From Nitrincola tapanii (lineage in GTDB: Bacteria > Pseudomonadota > Gammaproteobacteria > Pseudomonadales > Balneatricaceae), in NCBI RefSeq assembly GCF_008368715.1, contig NZ_SMRS01000008.1, positions 62,001 to 126,000 of the forward strand: a stretch of 64,000 nt of DNA, written 5' to 3'. Of the stretch, positions 47,047-55,985 are shown piece after piece (position 1 is the first letter of the stretch; every line of letters begins with the position of its first letter). The notes beneath the pieces were generated by a model. It was not told the origin of the DNA, made no database searches, and saw only the letters and a program-made list of their open reading frames with translations. The position numbers and the translations under genes are program-made.

Positions 47047-47481
47047 ATGACTCCAAGCCGTCCTTATTTGCTGAAAGCGCTGTATGAATGGATTTCAGAC
47101 AATGAGTGGACGCCCTATATCGCGGTAGATACTCAGGTGCAGGGGGTGATGGTGCCTGAGCAGTTTGTTCAGGACGGCCAAATCGTTCTGAATATCGCGA
47201 TGTCTGCCGTGCGTGATCTGTTTATGGATCATACCGGGGTGTCATTTAATGCACGCTTTGGCGGAGTGCCGATGAACGTGTTTGTACCGACTGCGGCCGT
47301 TTTGGCGATCTATGCGCGTGAAAATGGCCAGGGCATGGGGTTCGGTGTTGAGCCGGGTGTAGAAGCCTTAATGCAGGAAGCAGAAGCGGCTGAAGAGCTG
47401 CCCCATTCAAACGATGAGCCTCCTCGCGAGGTTCCCCCTCGTGCTGAAGGCAAGCCCAAATTAACGATCGTGAAAAACTAA
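47047..47481 (+). CDS. sspB: ClpXP protease specificity-enhancing factor
   Basis: A 144-residue adaptor that brings ssrA-tagged proteins to ClpXP. The folded domain covers residues 1-110 (PSRPYLLKALYEWISDN, DGQIVLNIAMSAVRDL, FNARFGGVPMNVFVP, VLAIYAREN). An acidic flexible linker follows, ending in the ClpX-binding tail KPKLTIVKN. Partner of sspA in one operon; a UUCG terminator starts at its stop codon. Confidence 0.95.
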   Translation: MTPSRPYLLKALYEWISDNEWTPYIAVDTQVQGVMVPEQFVQDGQIVLNIAMSAVRDLFMDHTGVSFNARFGGVPMNVFVPTAAVLAIYARENGQGMGFGVEPGVEALMQEAEAAEELPHSNDEPPREVPPRAEGKPKLTIVKN

Positions 47482-47509
47482 AAAAAAGGCTCCTTCGGGA
47501 GCCTTTTTT
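47480..47509. terminator. Bidirectional UUCG terminator, sspB / dolP
   Basis: GGCTCC (47488-47493), TTCG tetraloop, GGAGCC (47498-47503), flanked by eight A residues upstream and six T residues downstream. Confidence 0.9.
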
Positions 47510-47529
47510 CTAAGTGTTGGAATCTCAGG

Positions 47530-48096
47530 TTAGATGTACTCAAACACCTTCACAATGCGTTGAATGCCCACAATACCGCGAATTGTGTTCACGGCTTGGT
47601 CGGCTTCTTGCGGTGTGACTAGGCCCATCAAGTAAACTACGCCGTTTTCAGTCACAACCTTGATGCGCATGCCTTCTGTATTGCGATCTGCTAACAACTG
47701 AGCTTTAACACGACCTGTGATGTAGGTGTCGTTGGCGCGAATCATCATCGAGGTGGGGCCAAGAATCTCTAGCTCGTTATGAATTTTGCGCACTTCACGC
47801 AGCTGCTGAACAACCTGAGTCGCCTCATCTTTGATACGCTGGCTGGGGACTTGTCCGGTCAGTAGAACCTGGCCATTATATGCGTTGACGTTAATATTCG
47901 AGCTTGAAAGCTCGGCACTGCCTTTATTCAGATTGACCTTGGATTTGAACTCTATCGAATTGTCTTCAACATAGTTTCCTAGGGTACGACGGCCATCATT
48001 CTCTTGGATGGGTGTTTCCCGGGCCGAGCTCACAAAGGTTGAGCAGCCGCTGAGGAGGCTTAGGGCAAGTATTAAGCAAGGTAGGCTTTTAGACAT
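47530..48096 (-). CDS. dolP: BON-domain outer-membrane lipoprotein DolP
   Basis: A 188-residue lipoprotein. Signal and lipobox are LSLLSGC with Cys18 as the lipidated residue. Two BON domains follow (residues about 45-112, VNAYNGQVLLTGQVPS; and 118-186, VVTENGVVYLMGLVTPQEAD). The E. coli homologue (YraP/DolP) binds anionic lipids at the division site and supports outer-membrane integrity. It is the last gene of the minus run lpoA-yraN-diaA-dolP, 3 bp after diaA. Confidence 0.92.
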   Translation of the reverse strand: MSKSLPCLILALSLLSGCSTFVSSARETPIQENDGRRTLGNYVEDNSIEFKSKVNLNKGSAELSSSNINVNAYNGQVLLTGQVPSQRIKDEATQVVQQLREVRKIHNELEILGPTSMMIRANDTYITGRVKAQLLADRNTEGMRIKVVTENGVVYLMGLVTPQEADQAVNTIRGIVGIQRIVKVFEYI

Positions 48097-48099
48097 AGA

Positions 48100-48687
48100 T
48101 CAGGCTCCGAATAGTTGATAGTCGATCAAGTCGCATAGGCAATGCAGTGCCAACAACTGCGCATGGTGTACTAGGGTTTCATCTTCTGATGGAATGCAGA
48201 TCTCAATTTCATCTGGTCTTAAGAGAGCGGTCATGTTGCCGCCATCTCCTCCTGTTAGAGCAATCACGACCATCTCCCGATCATGTGCGGCCTGAATGGC
48301 TTGCACTAAGCTGGCTGAGCGGCCTGTGGCGGAAACCGCGATGAGAATATCCCCGGGCATACCCAGTGCGCGGATCTGTTTGGAATAAATCTCCGCAAAG
48401 CCGCTGTCTTCAGCGATCGCGCTCATGCTGGCGCTGTCGGCATTCAGAGCAATGGCAGGTAAGCCTGGGCGTTCATGACGAAAGCGATTCATCAGCAGAC
48501 TGCTAAAGTGTTGTGCCAGCGCACCTGAGGCGCCATTGCCGACACATAACAACTTATGTTCACTGACCAGACAATGCAGCAGGAGTTCACCGGCAGCCGC
48601 CAGCATCGGCGTATACTGCTCAATGGTTTGTGCATTAATTTCCATCGAATGATGAAACTGATGGATGATGCGATCCTGAAGTTCCAT
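48100..48687 (-). CDS. diaA: DnaA-associating SIS-domain protein DiaA
   Basis: A 195-residue SIS-domain protein. The phosphosugar-binding pattern is GNGASGALAQHFSS and AVSATGRSASLVQAI, with TGGDGGNM later. It is paralogous to GmhA (sedoheptulose-7-phosphate isomerase), but the position between yraN and dolP is that of diaA. In E. coli DiaA tetramers bind DnaA and stimulate initiation. The gene starts 21 bp after yraN ends. Confidence 0.88.
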   Translation of the reverse strand: MELQDRIIHQFHHSMEINAQTIEQYTPMLAAAGELLLHCLVSEHKLLCVGNGASGALAQHFSSLLMNRFRHERPGLPAIALNADSASMSAIAEDSGFAEIYSKQIRALGMPGDILIAVSATGRSASLVQAIQAAHDREMVVIALTGGDGGNMTALLRPDEIEICIPSEDETLVHHAQLLALHCLCDLIDYQLFGA

Positions 48688-48708
48688 GTCTGCTTCCGAA
48701 TTCTCTAC

Positions 48709-49059
48709 CTAGGGTCTAAAGGCGTCTTTATACCATATTGGGGATGAATTTCCTTCAAAAGCAACCACATCAAAGCGGCAGGGGTAGTCGCTCCAGTGCG
48801 GGTGGCGTGCCAGTAAGTAGCGTGCGGTCAGTGCCAGCTTCTGTTGTTTGCGCCAGTTGACGGAAAGTGCTGCACCGCCATAGGCCTGGCTTTGACGCTG
48901 CCGCACCTCAATAAACACAAGCGTCGATTGATCTTGCATAATCAAGTCTATCTCGCCAAGGCGGCACTGGGCATTACGTTGGATTAGGCGCAGACCCTGA
49001 TCTTCGAGCCAGAGCAGGGCGCGGTTTTCGGCATCCGTGCCGTGTTGTTTTCGATCCAT
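48709..49059 (-). CDS. yraN: YraN family putative endonuclease-fold protein
   Basis: A 116-residue UPF0102 protein. It has the Holliday-junction-resolvase-like core: GTDAENRALLWLEDQGLRLIQRN, CRLGEIDLIMQD and LVFIEVRQRQS. The acidic and basic active-site positions (GEIDLI, EVR) are present, the latter as EVRQR where EVKxR is common. Function is unproven. It lies between lpoA and diaA in the usual order. Confidence 0.9.
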   Translation of the reverse strand: MDRKQHGTDAENRALLWLEDQGLRLIQRNAQCRLGEIDLIMQDQSTLVFIEVRQRQSQAYGGAALSVNWRKQQKLALTARYLLARHPHWSDYPCRFDVVAFEGNSSPIWYKDAFRP

Positions 49060-49102
49060 GAAAACACTCCTTCTATTGATCTCTTTAAAGCGCTACATCC
49101 TT

Positions 49103-50914
49103 CTAAGGCGCTATGGGTTGTGGAACACCATTACGGAATATAGCCCAGCTGAGGCTGCGCGTAATACGTTTTTGGCTATCAAAGGCTAGACGGCCGGTTT
49201 CACCCTCCATGAGTGCACCTTGCCCTGGATTGAGCTGAGAGAGATGGCGTTGTAAATGATAGGCGTCAGCCCCCAGTGCGTAGAATTTGCCCATATCTGT
49301 ATCCACATCGGTACGGTGTTGGCTCAGGGCTTCACGCGTGCTGGAGTTAGAGGTGATGCGCCAGGGCAGGTCAATAAATTGAATGCCGTCGAGATCGGCA
49401 TCACGTACGGCGTTGGCTGGGCCTTCGTATACATGCGAGGTTGCCAGTAAAGGAATCCCGCCTGCGTAGTGATAGGCTAGCATGGGGCGGATGAGGCGGG
49501 CATCGGTGGCATCTGTAATCATGAAGATGACTTGGCTGTCGTGGCTGACGTTCACCTGTTGCCCACTGCGTGAGCGGCTAGGCATGCTCCGTGCCAGAGC
49601 GGGATCTTGTACGAGGAGGCCGCGAATCTGTTCTGAAGCACTGGCCTGAGTATTATAGGTTAGGCTGCCGATAAGCTGGCCACCGCGATTGCTATATTCT
49701 TGGCGCAGTGTTTGTGTTAAGCGACTGGCCCAGGGCGCATCACTACTGATGATCAAGGCCGTGCGAAAGCCGGAAGCGATGGCGTAGTCTACAAGGCCAC
49801 GAATTTCATGTTCACTGGAAAGTTCTAGTTGGAAAGGCGGATTACTGCCGGATTGGCTCTGATTTAAAGCCAGAACCGGAAGGGGGTGCTCTGGACTATT
49901 GGCCAGTTGATTGACCAGTTCACGCTCTAGCGGACCCACAATCCAATCGGCGCCCTGTTGTAGGGCTAGCGTGAAGAGTTGGGCCGAGGTTTGGATTTGT
50001 GTGGTGTCGAGGGTCACAACTTGAGTAGCAGTTTGTGTATCTGTTTGTAGAGCGGTCATAAACCCATCGCTGAGGTTGGTGGCTACTTGTGCCAGCGGGC
50101 CGCTGAAAGGAAGTGCTAAGGCAATACGTTTCGCGCCAGGTAAGCTGTCCAGTGCGCTCCAGCTGCCGATTGCTGGGCTGCTGGTTTCAGGTTGCTGGCT
50201 GTAAGCTGCCGGTGGAATCAAAGCGGCTGGATGCTCTTGCCAACGGAAGAGCCACTCATCAGGTAGATCTCCCGCTAGCTGTTGACTGATCTGAGCTTCA
50301 TGTGCCAGTTCAAACCAACCCTGCTCAAAATAGGTGTTATTGCGGTCTTGGCGTGCGCGTTGTAGATCGCTGGTTTGCATGGCATTTAATTCACGCCAAA
50401 TACGATCATGCAGAATGCGCTGTTGCTGACGGTCTTCAGTCATCTGGCTGCTGGCAATGAGCTCGCGTGTGGCGGCGAGATAATCTGCTTGCAGTTCAAA
50501 GGCATCAGCGCGGAGTTCACTCAGCTGCACCAGTTGCTCACTGTCGAGGTCGCGTGGTAGCTGGGTGTAATCGAGATAGACCAGCGCTTGCTGGCTGTCG
50601 CGTTGTTGAAGCGCATTCAGGGCGCGAATCTGAGCAATTTCAAACCCTAAAGAAGGGGGAAGGTTACGCGTGTCTGTTTGCGCCAGGACACGAATCGCCT
50701 CTTGTTGCTGATTCAGGCTGAGTAGGCGGCGAGCGGCTTGTACACGGAGTTCGGCAGCGCGAATAGGGCCTGCTTGATCAGCCGCACGCAATAGGCTATC
50801 AACGCTATCCGCTGAGGTGAGGCTAGGTGCGCGGGTGCTCGTGGGGCTAGGTGCACAGGCCGAGAGTAGAAGGCTAAGAAGGAGTAAAAGGAAAGACAAG
50901 CTCAGCGGCTTCAT
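49103..50914 (-). CDS. lpoA: Penicillin-binding protein activator LpoA
   Basis: A 603-residue outer-membrane lipoprotein. The signal ends in LLLSAC with Cys20 lipidated. An N-terminal TPR-like helical region (about 35-270) is followed by a periplasmic-binding-protein-like LppC domain (KRIALALPFSGPLAQVATNL to the C-terminus). In E. coli LpoA activates PBP1A for peptidoglycan synthesis. I start at the ATG at 50914, which gives a clean signal peptide; longer readings upstream run through rsmI DNA. It is divergent from rsmI with 52 bp between starts. Confidence 0.92.
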   Translation of the reverse strand: MKPLSLSFLLLLLSLLLSACAPSPTSTRAPSLTSADSVDSLLRAADQAGPIRAAELRVQAARRLLSLNQQQEAIRVLAQTDTRNLPPSLGFEIAQIRALNALQQRDSQQALVYLDYTQLPRDLDSEQLVQLSELRADAFELQADYLAATRELIASSQMTEDRQQQRILHDRIWRELNAMQTSDLQRARQDRNNTYFEQGWFELAHEAQISQQLAGDLPDEWLFRWQEHPAALIPPAAYSQQPETSSPAIGSWSALDSLPGAKRIALALPFSGPLAQVATNLSDGFMTALQTDTQTATQVVTLDTTQIQTSAQLFTLALQQGADWIVGPLERELVNQLANSPEHPLPVLALNQSQSGSNPPFQLELSSEHEIRGLVDYAIASGFRTALIISSDAPWASRLTQTLRQEYSNRGGQLIGSLTYNTQASASEQIRGLLVQDPALARSMPSRSRSGQQVNVSHDSQVIFMITDATDARLIRPMLAYHYAGGIPLLATSHVYEGPANAVRDADLDGIQFIDLPWRITSNSSTREALSQHRTDVDTDMGKFYALGADAYHLQRHLSQLNPGQGALMEGETGRLAFDSQKRITRSLSWAIFRNGVPQPIAP

Positions 50915-50966
50915 CTTATACTCTTGTCGAGTCACGCGTTGTGCATTACCGCGAATTGGAATTCTC

Positions 50967-51803
50967 ATGTCTGAACCCGTTTTGTATGTCATAGCCACTC
51001 CTATTGGCAACCTGAATGATCTTTCGCCACGCGCAATCAAAGTGCTGGGAAGTGTTGATCTTATCGCAGCAGAAGATACTCGCCACACTGGGCGCTTGCT
51101 TGCGCAGTTTAGCATTAAAGCGCCGATGATTTCAGTGCATGAGCACAATGAAACACAGCGCACCGAGTTGATTTTGCATAAGTTGGCGGAGGGCCAAAGT
51201 GTGGCACTGGTCTCGGATGCCGGAACACCACTCATCTCGGATCCAGGCTATCCCTTGGTACGTGCTGTACGTGCTGCGGGATTTAAGGTCTCTCCGATTC
51301 CAGGTTGTTGTGCCTTTGTGGCGGCGCTGAGTGTTTCGGGTTTGCCATCTGATCGTTTTATGTTTTGTGGTTTTTTGCCGTCTAAGGCCAGTGCGCGTGA
51401 GCGAATTTTGCAGGAATGGGTGGGCTTTACGGCCACGTTAATCTTTTATGAGTCCACGCACCGGATATTGGATTCTTTGGCATCGATGTTGAAGGTATTT
51501 GGCCCTGAGCGTGAAGCGGTGGTCGCACGAGAATTAACCAAAACCTTTGAAACGATACGAGGTGGCTGTTTACAGGATCTGTTGACTTGGATGCAGGCCG
51601 ATCCTAATCAGCAGAAGGGCGAATTTGTTGTGCTGATTCAGGGCGCGCCATCCACTGAGGTAGAGCAGCTGGTGGATGAGCATAGCTTAAAAATCCTGCA
51701 ACGCTTGGCGCAAGAGCTGCCACCGAAGAAAGCCGCCGCCATTACTGCCGAGATCACCGGTGTTAATAAAAAGCTGCTTTACGAATCGCTCCTGCAAAAA
51801 TAA
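50967..51803 (+). CDS. rsmI: 16S rRNA (cytidine1402-2'-O)-methyltransferase
   Basis: A 278-residue tetrapyrrole-methylase-fold enzyme that 2'-O-methylates C1402 of 16S rRNA with SAM. Motifs are LYVIATPIGNLNDLSPRA, AAEDTRHTGRLL, VALVSDAGTPLISDPGYPLV and PGCCAFVAALSVSGLP. The C-terminal helical segment has LAQELPPKKAAAITAEITG. I use the ATG at 50967; translation from further upstream gives no conserved sequence. rnpB starts about 40 bp after the stop. Confidence 0.95.
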   Translation: MSEPVLYVIATPIGNLNDLSPRAIKVLGSVDLIAAEDTRHTGRLLAQFSIKAPMISVHEHNETQRTELILHKLAEGQSVALVSDAGTPLISDPGYPLVRAVRAAGFKVSPIPGCCAFVAALSVSGLPSDRFMFCGFLPSKASARERILQEWVGFTATLIFYESTHRILDSLASMLKVFGPEREAVVARELTKTFETIRGGCLQDLLTWMQADPNQQKGEFVVLIQGAPSTEVEQLVDEHSLKILQRLAQELPPKKAAAITAEITGVNKKLLYESLLQK

Positions 51804-51806
51804 AGA

Positions 51807-51834
51807 TTGCCTTCAGGGGAGATCCTGTTAAGCT
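51807..51834 (+). promoter_or_regulatory. rnpB promoter
   Basis: TTGCCT (51807-51812), a 16-bp spacer and TAAGCT (51829-51834) preceded by TGT, then a GC-rich discriminator GCGCCCC. The expected start falls at the rnpB 5' end. Confidence 0.5.
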
Positions 51835-51841
51835 GCGCCCC

Positions 51842-52194
<353 letters not shown>

Positions 52195-52424
52195 CTTTCT
52201 TATCCCGCTTTTTAGTGAATGGCTCACTTCTTTATTTTGTGCCGTTTCACCTTCATTCCCTCTGTTTTTGTCAGTTCAAGCTTGAACTCTAAGTGGTCTA
52301 TTTTTCCTAACTCCCTGTTTATCCGATAAATCTATTGGCTCCTGACTTTTTAGGCCGGCTTTTTGCTGAAAATTCTTTCGGTTATGGCCGGTCATGCCCT
52401 GGAAAAGAGTGCTTTTGAGCGCCC
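52195..52424. other. Non-coding spacer between rnpB and the dcw promoter
   Basis: I find no gene here. It holds a weak stem AGTGA/TCACT at 52214-52228 followed by T-rich sequence, possibly the rnpB 3' end signal. It also holds a perfect 16-bp palindrome at 52273-52288. Confidence 0.5.
52273..52288. repeat. Perfect 16-bp palindrome AGTTCAAGCTTGAACT
   Basis: The sequence equals its own reverse complement over 16 bp with no spacer, which resembles a dimer operator more than a hairpin. It lies about 140 bp upstream of the dcw promoter -35. Confidence 0.6.
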
Positions 52425-52453
52425 TTGCATTGCCTAGGGTTACTATCTATAGT
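52425..52453 (+). promoter_or_regulatory. dcw cluster promoter (Pmra)
   Basis: TTGCAT (52425-52430), a 17-bp spacer, TATAGT (52448-52453). The predicted start near 52460 is immediately followed by MraZ-type repeats. Confidence 0.65.
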
Positions 52454-52461
52454 GTGCAATT

Positions 52462-52505
52462 GTGGGTAAAAGTGGTTCAAAGTGGGGATTTTGGGAGGTT
52501 TGGTG
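52462..52505 (+). promoter_or_regulatory. MraZ operator repeats
   Basis: TGG[G/T] occurs at 52463, 52473, 52483, 52492 and 52501, spaced 9-10 bp. The known E. coli MraZ box is TGGGN direct repeats with 5-bp spacers at this position. The last repeat is in the mraZ ribosome-binding region. Confidence 0.7.
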
Positions 52506-52511
52506 GGGGCG

Positions 52512-52964
52512 ATGTTCCGCGGTGTCAGCCCGATCAATCTGGATGCCAAGGGACGTATGGCGGTTCCCGCTCGCTATCGAGATCTGATCGAACAGCTCTG
52601 TGCGAATCAGCTGGTGGCGACCATTGATACCGAAGCACGTTGTTTACTCCTTTATCCCTTACCTGAGTGGGAACTGATTCAAGCCAAAATTGAGGCTTTG
52701 CCCAGCTATAACCCTGCGGCTCGGCGTATTCAGCGTCTATTGATTGGCCATGCGACTGATCTTGAGCTGGATGCCAGTGGTCGACTTCTGTTACCGACCA
52801 TGCTGCGTGAATACGCGCAATTGGATAAGAAGCTTGTTCTGGTTGGGCAGGGAAAAAAGTTTGAGATCTGGGATGAGACGCTCTGGAATCAAACACGTGA
52901 AGAGTATTTGCAGGCTGTTTCTGATGCGGTATTGCCGGAAGAGATGCAGCTTTTATCCTTGTAA
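52512..52964 (+). CDS. mraZ: Transcriptional regulator MraZ
   Basis: A 150-residue protein with two AbrB-like SpoVT folds. Visible blocks are FRGVSPINLDAKGRMAVPARYRD, LLLYPLPEWELIQAKIE, RRIQRLLIGHATDLELDASGRLLLPTMLREYA and KKFEIWDE; the two DxxGR motifs bind DNA in the oligomeric ring. It represses its own promoter and the dcw genes. I start at the ATG at 52512, the family start; an upstream GTG lies inside the operator. Confidence 0.95.
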   Translation: MFRGVSPINLDAKGRMAVPARYRDLIEQLCANQLVATIDTEARCLLLYPLPEWELIQAKIEALPSYNPAARRIQRLLIGHATDLELDASGRLLLPTMLREYAQLDKKLVLVGQGKKFEIWDETLWNQTREEYLQAVSDAVLPEEMQLLSL

Positions 52965-52985
52965 TTCAATCTATACGGAAAGTTT

Positions 52986-53924
52986 ATGAGTCAGGCGTTC
53001 AGCCACATTACAGTGCTGTTGGAAGAAGCGGTGGATGCGTTAGTGACCGATCCCGCTGGCTGTTATGTGGATGGTACGTTTGGGCGGGGCGGCCATTCCC
53101 GTCGTGTGCTTGAGCGCCTTGCAGAAACGGGCCAACTCATCGCTTTTGATAAAGACCCACAAGCGATTGAGCATGCCCAGCGTTTGGCGGCGGAAGATTC
53201 GCGTTTTCAGATTATGCATGCGTCTTTTAGTGAGCTTGAGCAGGCCATGAAAACACGTGGCCTCAGCGGTAAGGTTCAGGGTGTGCTTTTAGATTTGGGG
53301 GTCAGTTCGCCACAGCTGGATGATCCTCAACGCGGTTTCAGTTTCCAGCAGGATGGTCCTCTGGACATGCGCATGAATACTCAAGCCGGTGAAAGTGCCG
53401 CAGAGTGGATCGCGCGTGCCAGTGAAAGCGAAATAGCGGATGTTATGTTCCAGTATGGCGAAGAGCGCTTCTCCAGACGCATGGCAAAAGCAATTGTGAA
53501 TGCCAGGCAGCAAACCCCGATCACGACCACGGCTCAGCTTGCGGCAATCGTCTCGGCTGCGAATCCGCGCTGGGAGAAAGGTAAGCATCCTGCCACACGT
53601 GCCTTTCAAGGAATTCGTATCCATATCAACCGAGAGCTGGAAGAGATTGAGCAGTGTTTAGACCAAGCGCTGGAGATCCTAGCGCCCGGTGGACATCTAG
53701 TCGTCATCAGTTTTCATTCCTTGGAAGATCGTTTGGTGAAGCGTTTTATTCGTCGTCATGTTAAAGGCGATGAGCATCTGCCCGTCGATATGCCGGTCAC
53801 ACAGGCGATGTTACGTCAGCGATTAAAAAGTTTAGGTAAGGCGATACGAGCCAGTGAGGCTGAAGTGGCAGCTAATCCGCGTTCGCGCAGTGCTGTGATG
53901 CGTGTGGCCGAGAAATGCGCTTAA
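52986..53924 (+). CDS. rsmH: 16S rRNA (cytosine1402-N4)-methyltransferase
   Basis: A 312-residue MraW/RsmH enzyme that N4-methylates C1402, the same nucleotide that RsmI 2'-O-methylates. SAM motifs are [25 protein letters not shown] and [22 protein letters not shown]; then [23 protein letters not shown] and [23 protein letters not shown] precedes the ATG. It overlaps ftsL by 10 bp. Confidence 0.96.
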   Translation: MSQAFSHITVLLEEAVDALVTDPAGCYVDGTFGRGGHSRRVLERLAETGQLIAFDKDPQAIEHAQRLAAEDSRFQIMHASFSELEQAMKTRGLSGKVQGVLLDLGVSSPQLDDPQRGFSFQQDGPLDMRMNTQAGESAAEWIARASESEIADVMFQYGEERFSRRMAKAIVNARQQTPITTTAQLAAIVSAANPRWEKGKHPATRAFQGIRIHINRELEEIEQCLDQALEILAPGGHLVVISFHSLEDRLVKRFIRRHVKGDEHLPVDMPVTQAMLRQRLKSLGKAIRASEAEVAANPRSRSAVMRVAEKCA

Positions 53925-54292
53925 AAGATCTTCAGCAAAAGTGGTTAGGTTGGACGCACGCACGAGCAGAGGGAGAAGAGGTTCCGCAACCTCTGATCAG
54001 TAATGCTGAGCTGTTTCGTCCCACCCTTTTGGTCTTGAGTTTGATTCTGGCCATAGTCGTGACGGCGTTGATGGTGATTCAGGCCGCCTACGACTATCGG
54101 CGCTTGTTTAATGATCACCAGATTTTGGTGCATCAGTGGGATGAGTTGCAGGTGGAATGGGGGCAATTGCTCTTAGAACAAAGTACCTGGGGTGGCCACA
54201 GCCGTATAGAGAGTGAAGCGGAGTCGCGCTTACAGATGCGTGCTCCTGAGTCCAAAGAGATCGAGATCATTCGACATGAGCAGCCAAAATGA
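53915..54292 (+). CDS. ftsL: Cell division protein FtsL
   Basis: A 125-residue bitopic protein: cytoplasmic N-terminus (about 35 residues), one transmembrane helix ([20 protein letters not shown]), then a periplasmic coiled coil with heptad pattern ([29 protein letters not shown]). With FtsB and FtsQ it activates FtsWI. It overlaps rsmH by 10 bp and ftsI by 17 bp. Confidence 0.9.
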   Translation: MRLKDLQQKWLGWTHARAEGEEVPQPLISNAELFRPTLLVLSLILAIVVTALMVIQAAYDYRRLFNDHQILVHQWDELQVEWGQLLLEQSTWGGHSRIESEAESRLQMRAPESKEIEIIRHEQPK

Positions 54293-55985
54293 CACACTAA
54301 ACACCCAAGCCGCACGCAGTTGGCGTCTGTGGCTGGTTTTTGCCATTTTGGGCGCCGTGGTGCTGGCGATCACCGCAAAACTGATGTCCTTATATATGGT
54401 GGATCAGGAGTTTCTGCAAAACCAAGGGGATGCGCGCACCATTCGTACAATGGAAATTCCGGCGCATCGTGGTTTGATCACTGATCGCAATGGTGAACCT
54501 TTGGCGGTGAGTGCGCCAGTGGCTAGTATCTGGGTGGATCCAAAGTTCTTTGATCGTCAACATCCGCAAATTCGTTCTCTCAGCCATCTTCTTGAGATCC
54601 CGCGCGATGAACTCTTAGGCCGCATCAATGCCAATCCCGAGCGGCGTTTTATGTATCTGCGCCGACAAGTAACGCCTGAGTTTGCGGAAACCGTACAGTC
54701 ACTTGGTATACCTGGCGTCAACATTGATCGTGAGTACCGCCGTTTTTATCCGGCAGGGGAAGTGACGGCGCATATCGTTGGCTTCACTAATGTTGATGGT
54801 GCGGGGCAGGAAGGGATTGAGCTGGCCTATGAGCAGGCGTTGCAGGGTGAGCAAGGGCGTAAATTGGTGATGCGCGATCGTGTGGGTCGTACGATTCGTC
54901 ATATTCAATCGTTACAAGATGCGCGCCCTGGTCAGGATGTGCAGTTAAGTATCGATCTGCGCGTGCAGTATATGGCTTATCGAGAATTAAAAGCGGTGGT
55001 TGAAGCCCATCAGGCAGATTCCGGTTCGGTCGTGATTCTGGATGTGCAAACGGGTGAAGTCTTGGCGATGGTGAATCAGCCCTCTTATAACCCGAACGAC
55101 CGTTCACGCTTGCAAAGTGCGGCGATGCGTAACCGGGCCGTCACAGATCTGTTTGAGCCAGGTTCAACCGTGAAACCCATGACCATTGCAGCAGCTTTAA
55201 TGACCGGTCGTTATCGCCCGGATACGGTGGTCAAAACTTCGCCTGGGACGATGCGTGTCCGTAATGCCACAGTGAAAGATTTTCGTAATTATGGGGATTT
55301 AGATCTTACGGGCATTATCACTAAATCCAGTAACGTGGGCCCCGTGCGTTTGGCCTTGGATATGGAGCACGATCGCTTGCCGAAGCTGATGCAAAGCGCG
55401 GGCTTAGGGCAGGTGAGTGCGATTAATTTCCCTGGTGAGCGCAGCGGTCAACTACCTTTTGTAGCGGAGCGTCAGGTGGTTGAGCGTGCAACCATGGCCT
55501 ATGGCTATGGTTTATCCGTGACTCCCTTACAGTTGGCTCAGGCCTATATTCCCTTTGCCACCGACGGGCTCTTCCGTCCTGTCTCTTTGATCAAGGATCA
55601 AGCGCAGCCTGCCCAGCGCATCATGCCCGTGGGTACTGGGGATCAGGTATTAAAAATGATGGAGACGGTGATTGGGCCTGAAGGCACCGCGCGACGTGCA
55701 GCCGTGCCGGGTTATCGAGTCGCTGGCAAAACCGGTACGGTGCATCGTGTCGGCGCCGGGGGCTACAACCGCAATGAATATATTGCGGTTTTTGCCGGTG
55801 TCGCGCCTGTTTCCGATCCACGCTTGGCGATCGTAGTGATGGTGGATAATCCAAAAGGCCGTGAATACTACGGGGGTGAAGTCGCCGCTCCAGTGTTTGC
55901 ACGGGTTGCGGGGGGAGCGATGCGCTTGTTAAACATCGATCCGGATAAGCTCCCGGAAGTCAGAACGCAGGTGGCGAATCGATGA
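54276..55985 (+). CDS. ftsI: Septal peptidoglycan transpeptidase FtsI (PBP3)
   Basis: A 569-residue class B penicillin-binding protein. One N-terminal membrane helix (LWLVFAILGAVVLAITAKL) is followed by a pedestal domain (RGLITDRNGEPLAVS). The transpeptidase has catalytic Ser297 in STVK, Ser351-Ser-Asn353 (SSN) and Lys485-Thr-Gly (KTG). It is the septal target of beta-lactams. I start at the ATG at 54276 (MSSQNDTLN); the frame is open upstream inside ftsL, without conserved sequence. Confidence 0.95.
   Translation: MSSQNDTLNTQAARSWRLWLVFAILGAVVLAITAKLMSLYMVDQEFLQNQGDARTIRTMEIPAHRGLITDRNGEPLAVSAPVASIWVDPKFFDRQHPQIRSLSHLLEIPRDELLGRINANPERRFMYLRRQVTPEFAETVQSLGIPGVNIDREYRRFYPAGEVTAHIVGFTNVDGAGQEGIELAYEQALQGEQGRKLVMRDRVGRTIRHIQSLQDARPGQDVQLSIDLRVQYMAYRELKAVVEAHQADSGSVVILDVQTGEVLAMVNQPSYNPNDRSRLQSAAMRNRAVTDLFEPGSTVKPMTIAAALMTGRYRPDTVVKTSPGTMRVRNATVKDFRNYGDLDLTGIITKSSNVGPVRLALDMEHDRLPKLMQSAGLGQVSAINFPGERSGQLPFVAERQVVERATMAYGYGLSVTPLQLAQAYIPFATDGLFRPVSLIKDQAQPAQRIMPVGTGDQVLKMMETVIGPEGTARRAAVPGYRVAGKTGTVHRVGAGGYNRNEYIAVFAGVAPVSDPRLAIVVMVDNPKGREYYGGEVAAPVFARVAGGAMRLLNIDPDKLPEVRTQVANR

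Noticed and set aside
50915-51235. N-terminal extension of lpoA over rsmI
   Set aside because: It would bury the lipoprotein signal peptide about 107 residues inside the protein and is antisense to rsmI.
52214-52236. rnpB intrinsic terminator
   Set aside because: The AGTGA/TCACT stem is only 5 bp with an interrupted T-tract; too weak to call.
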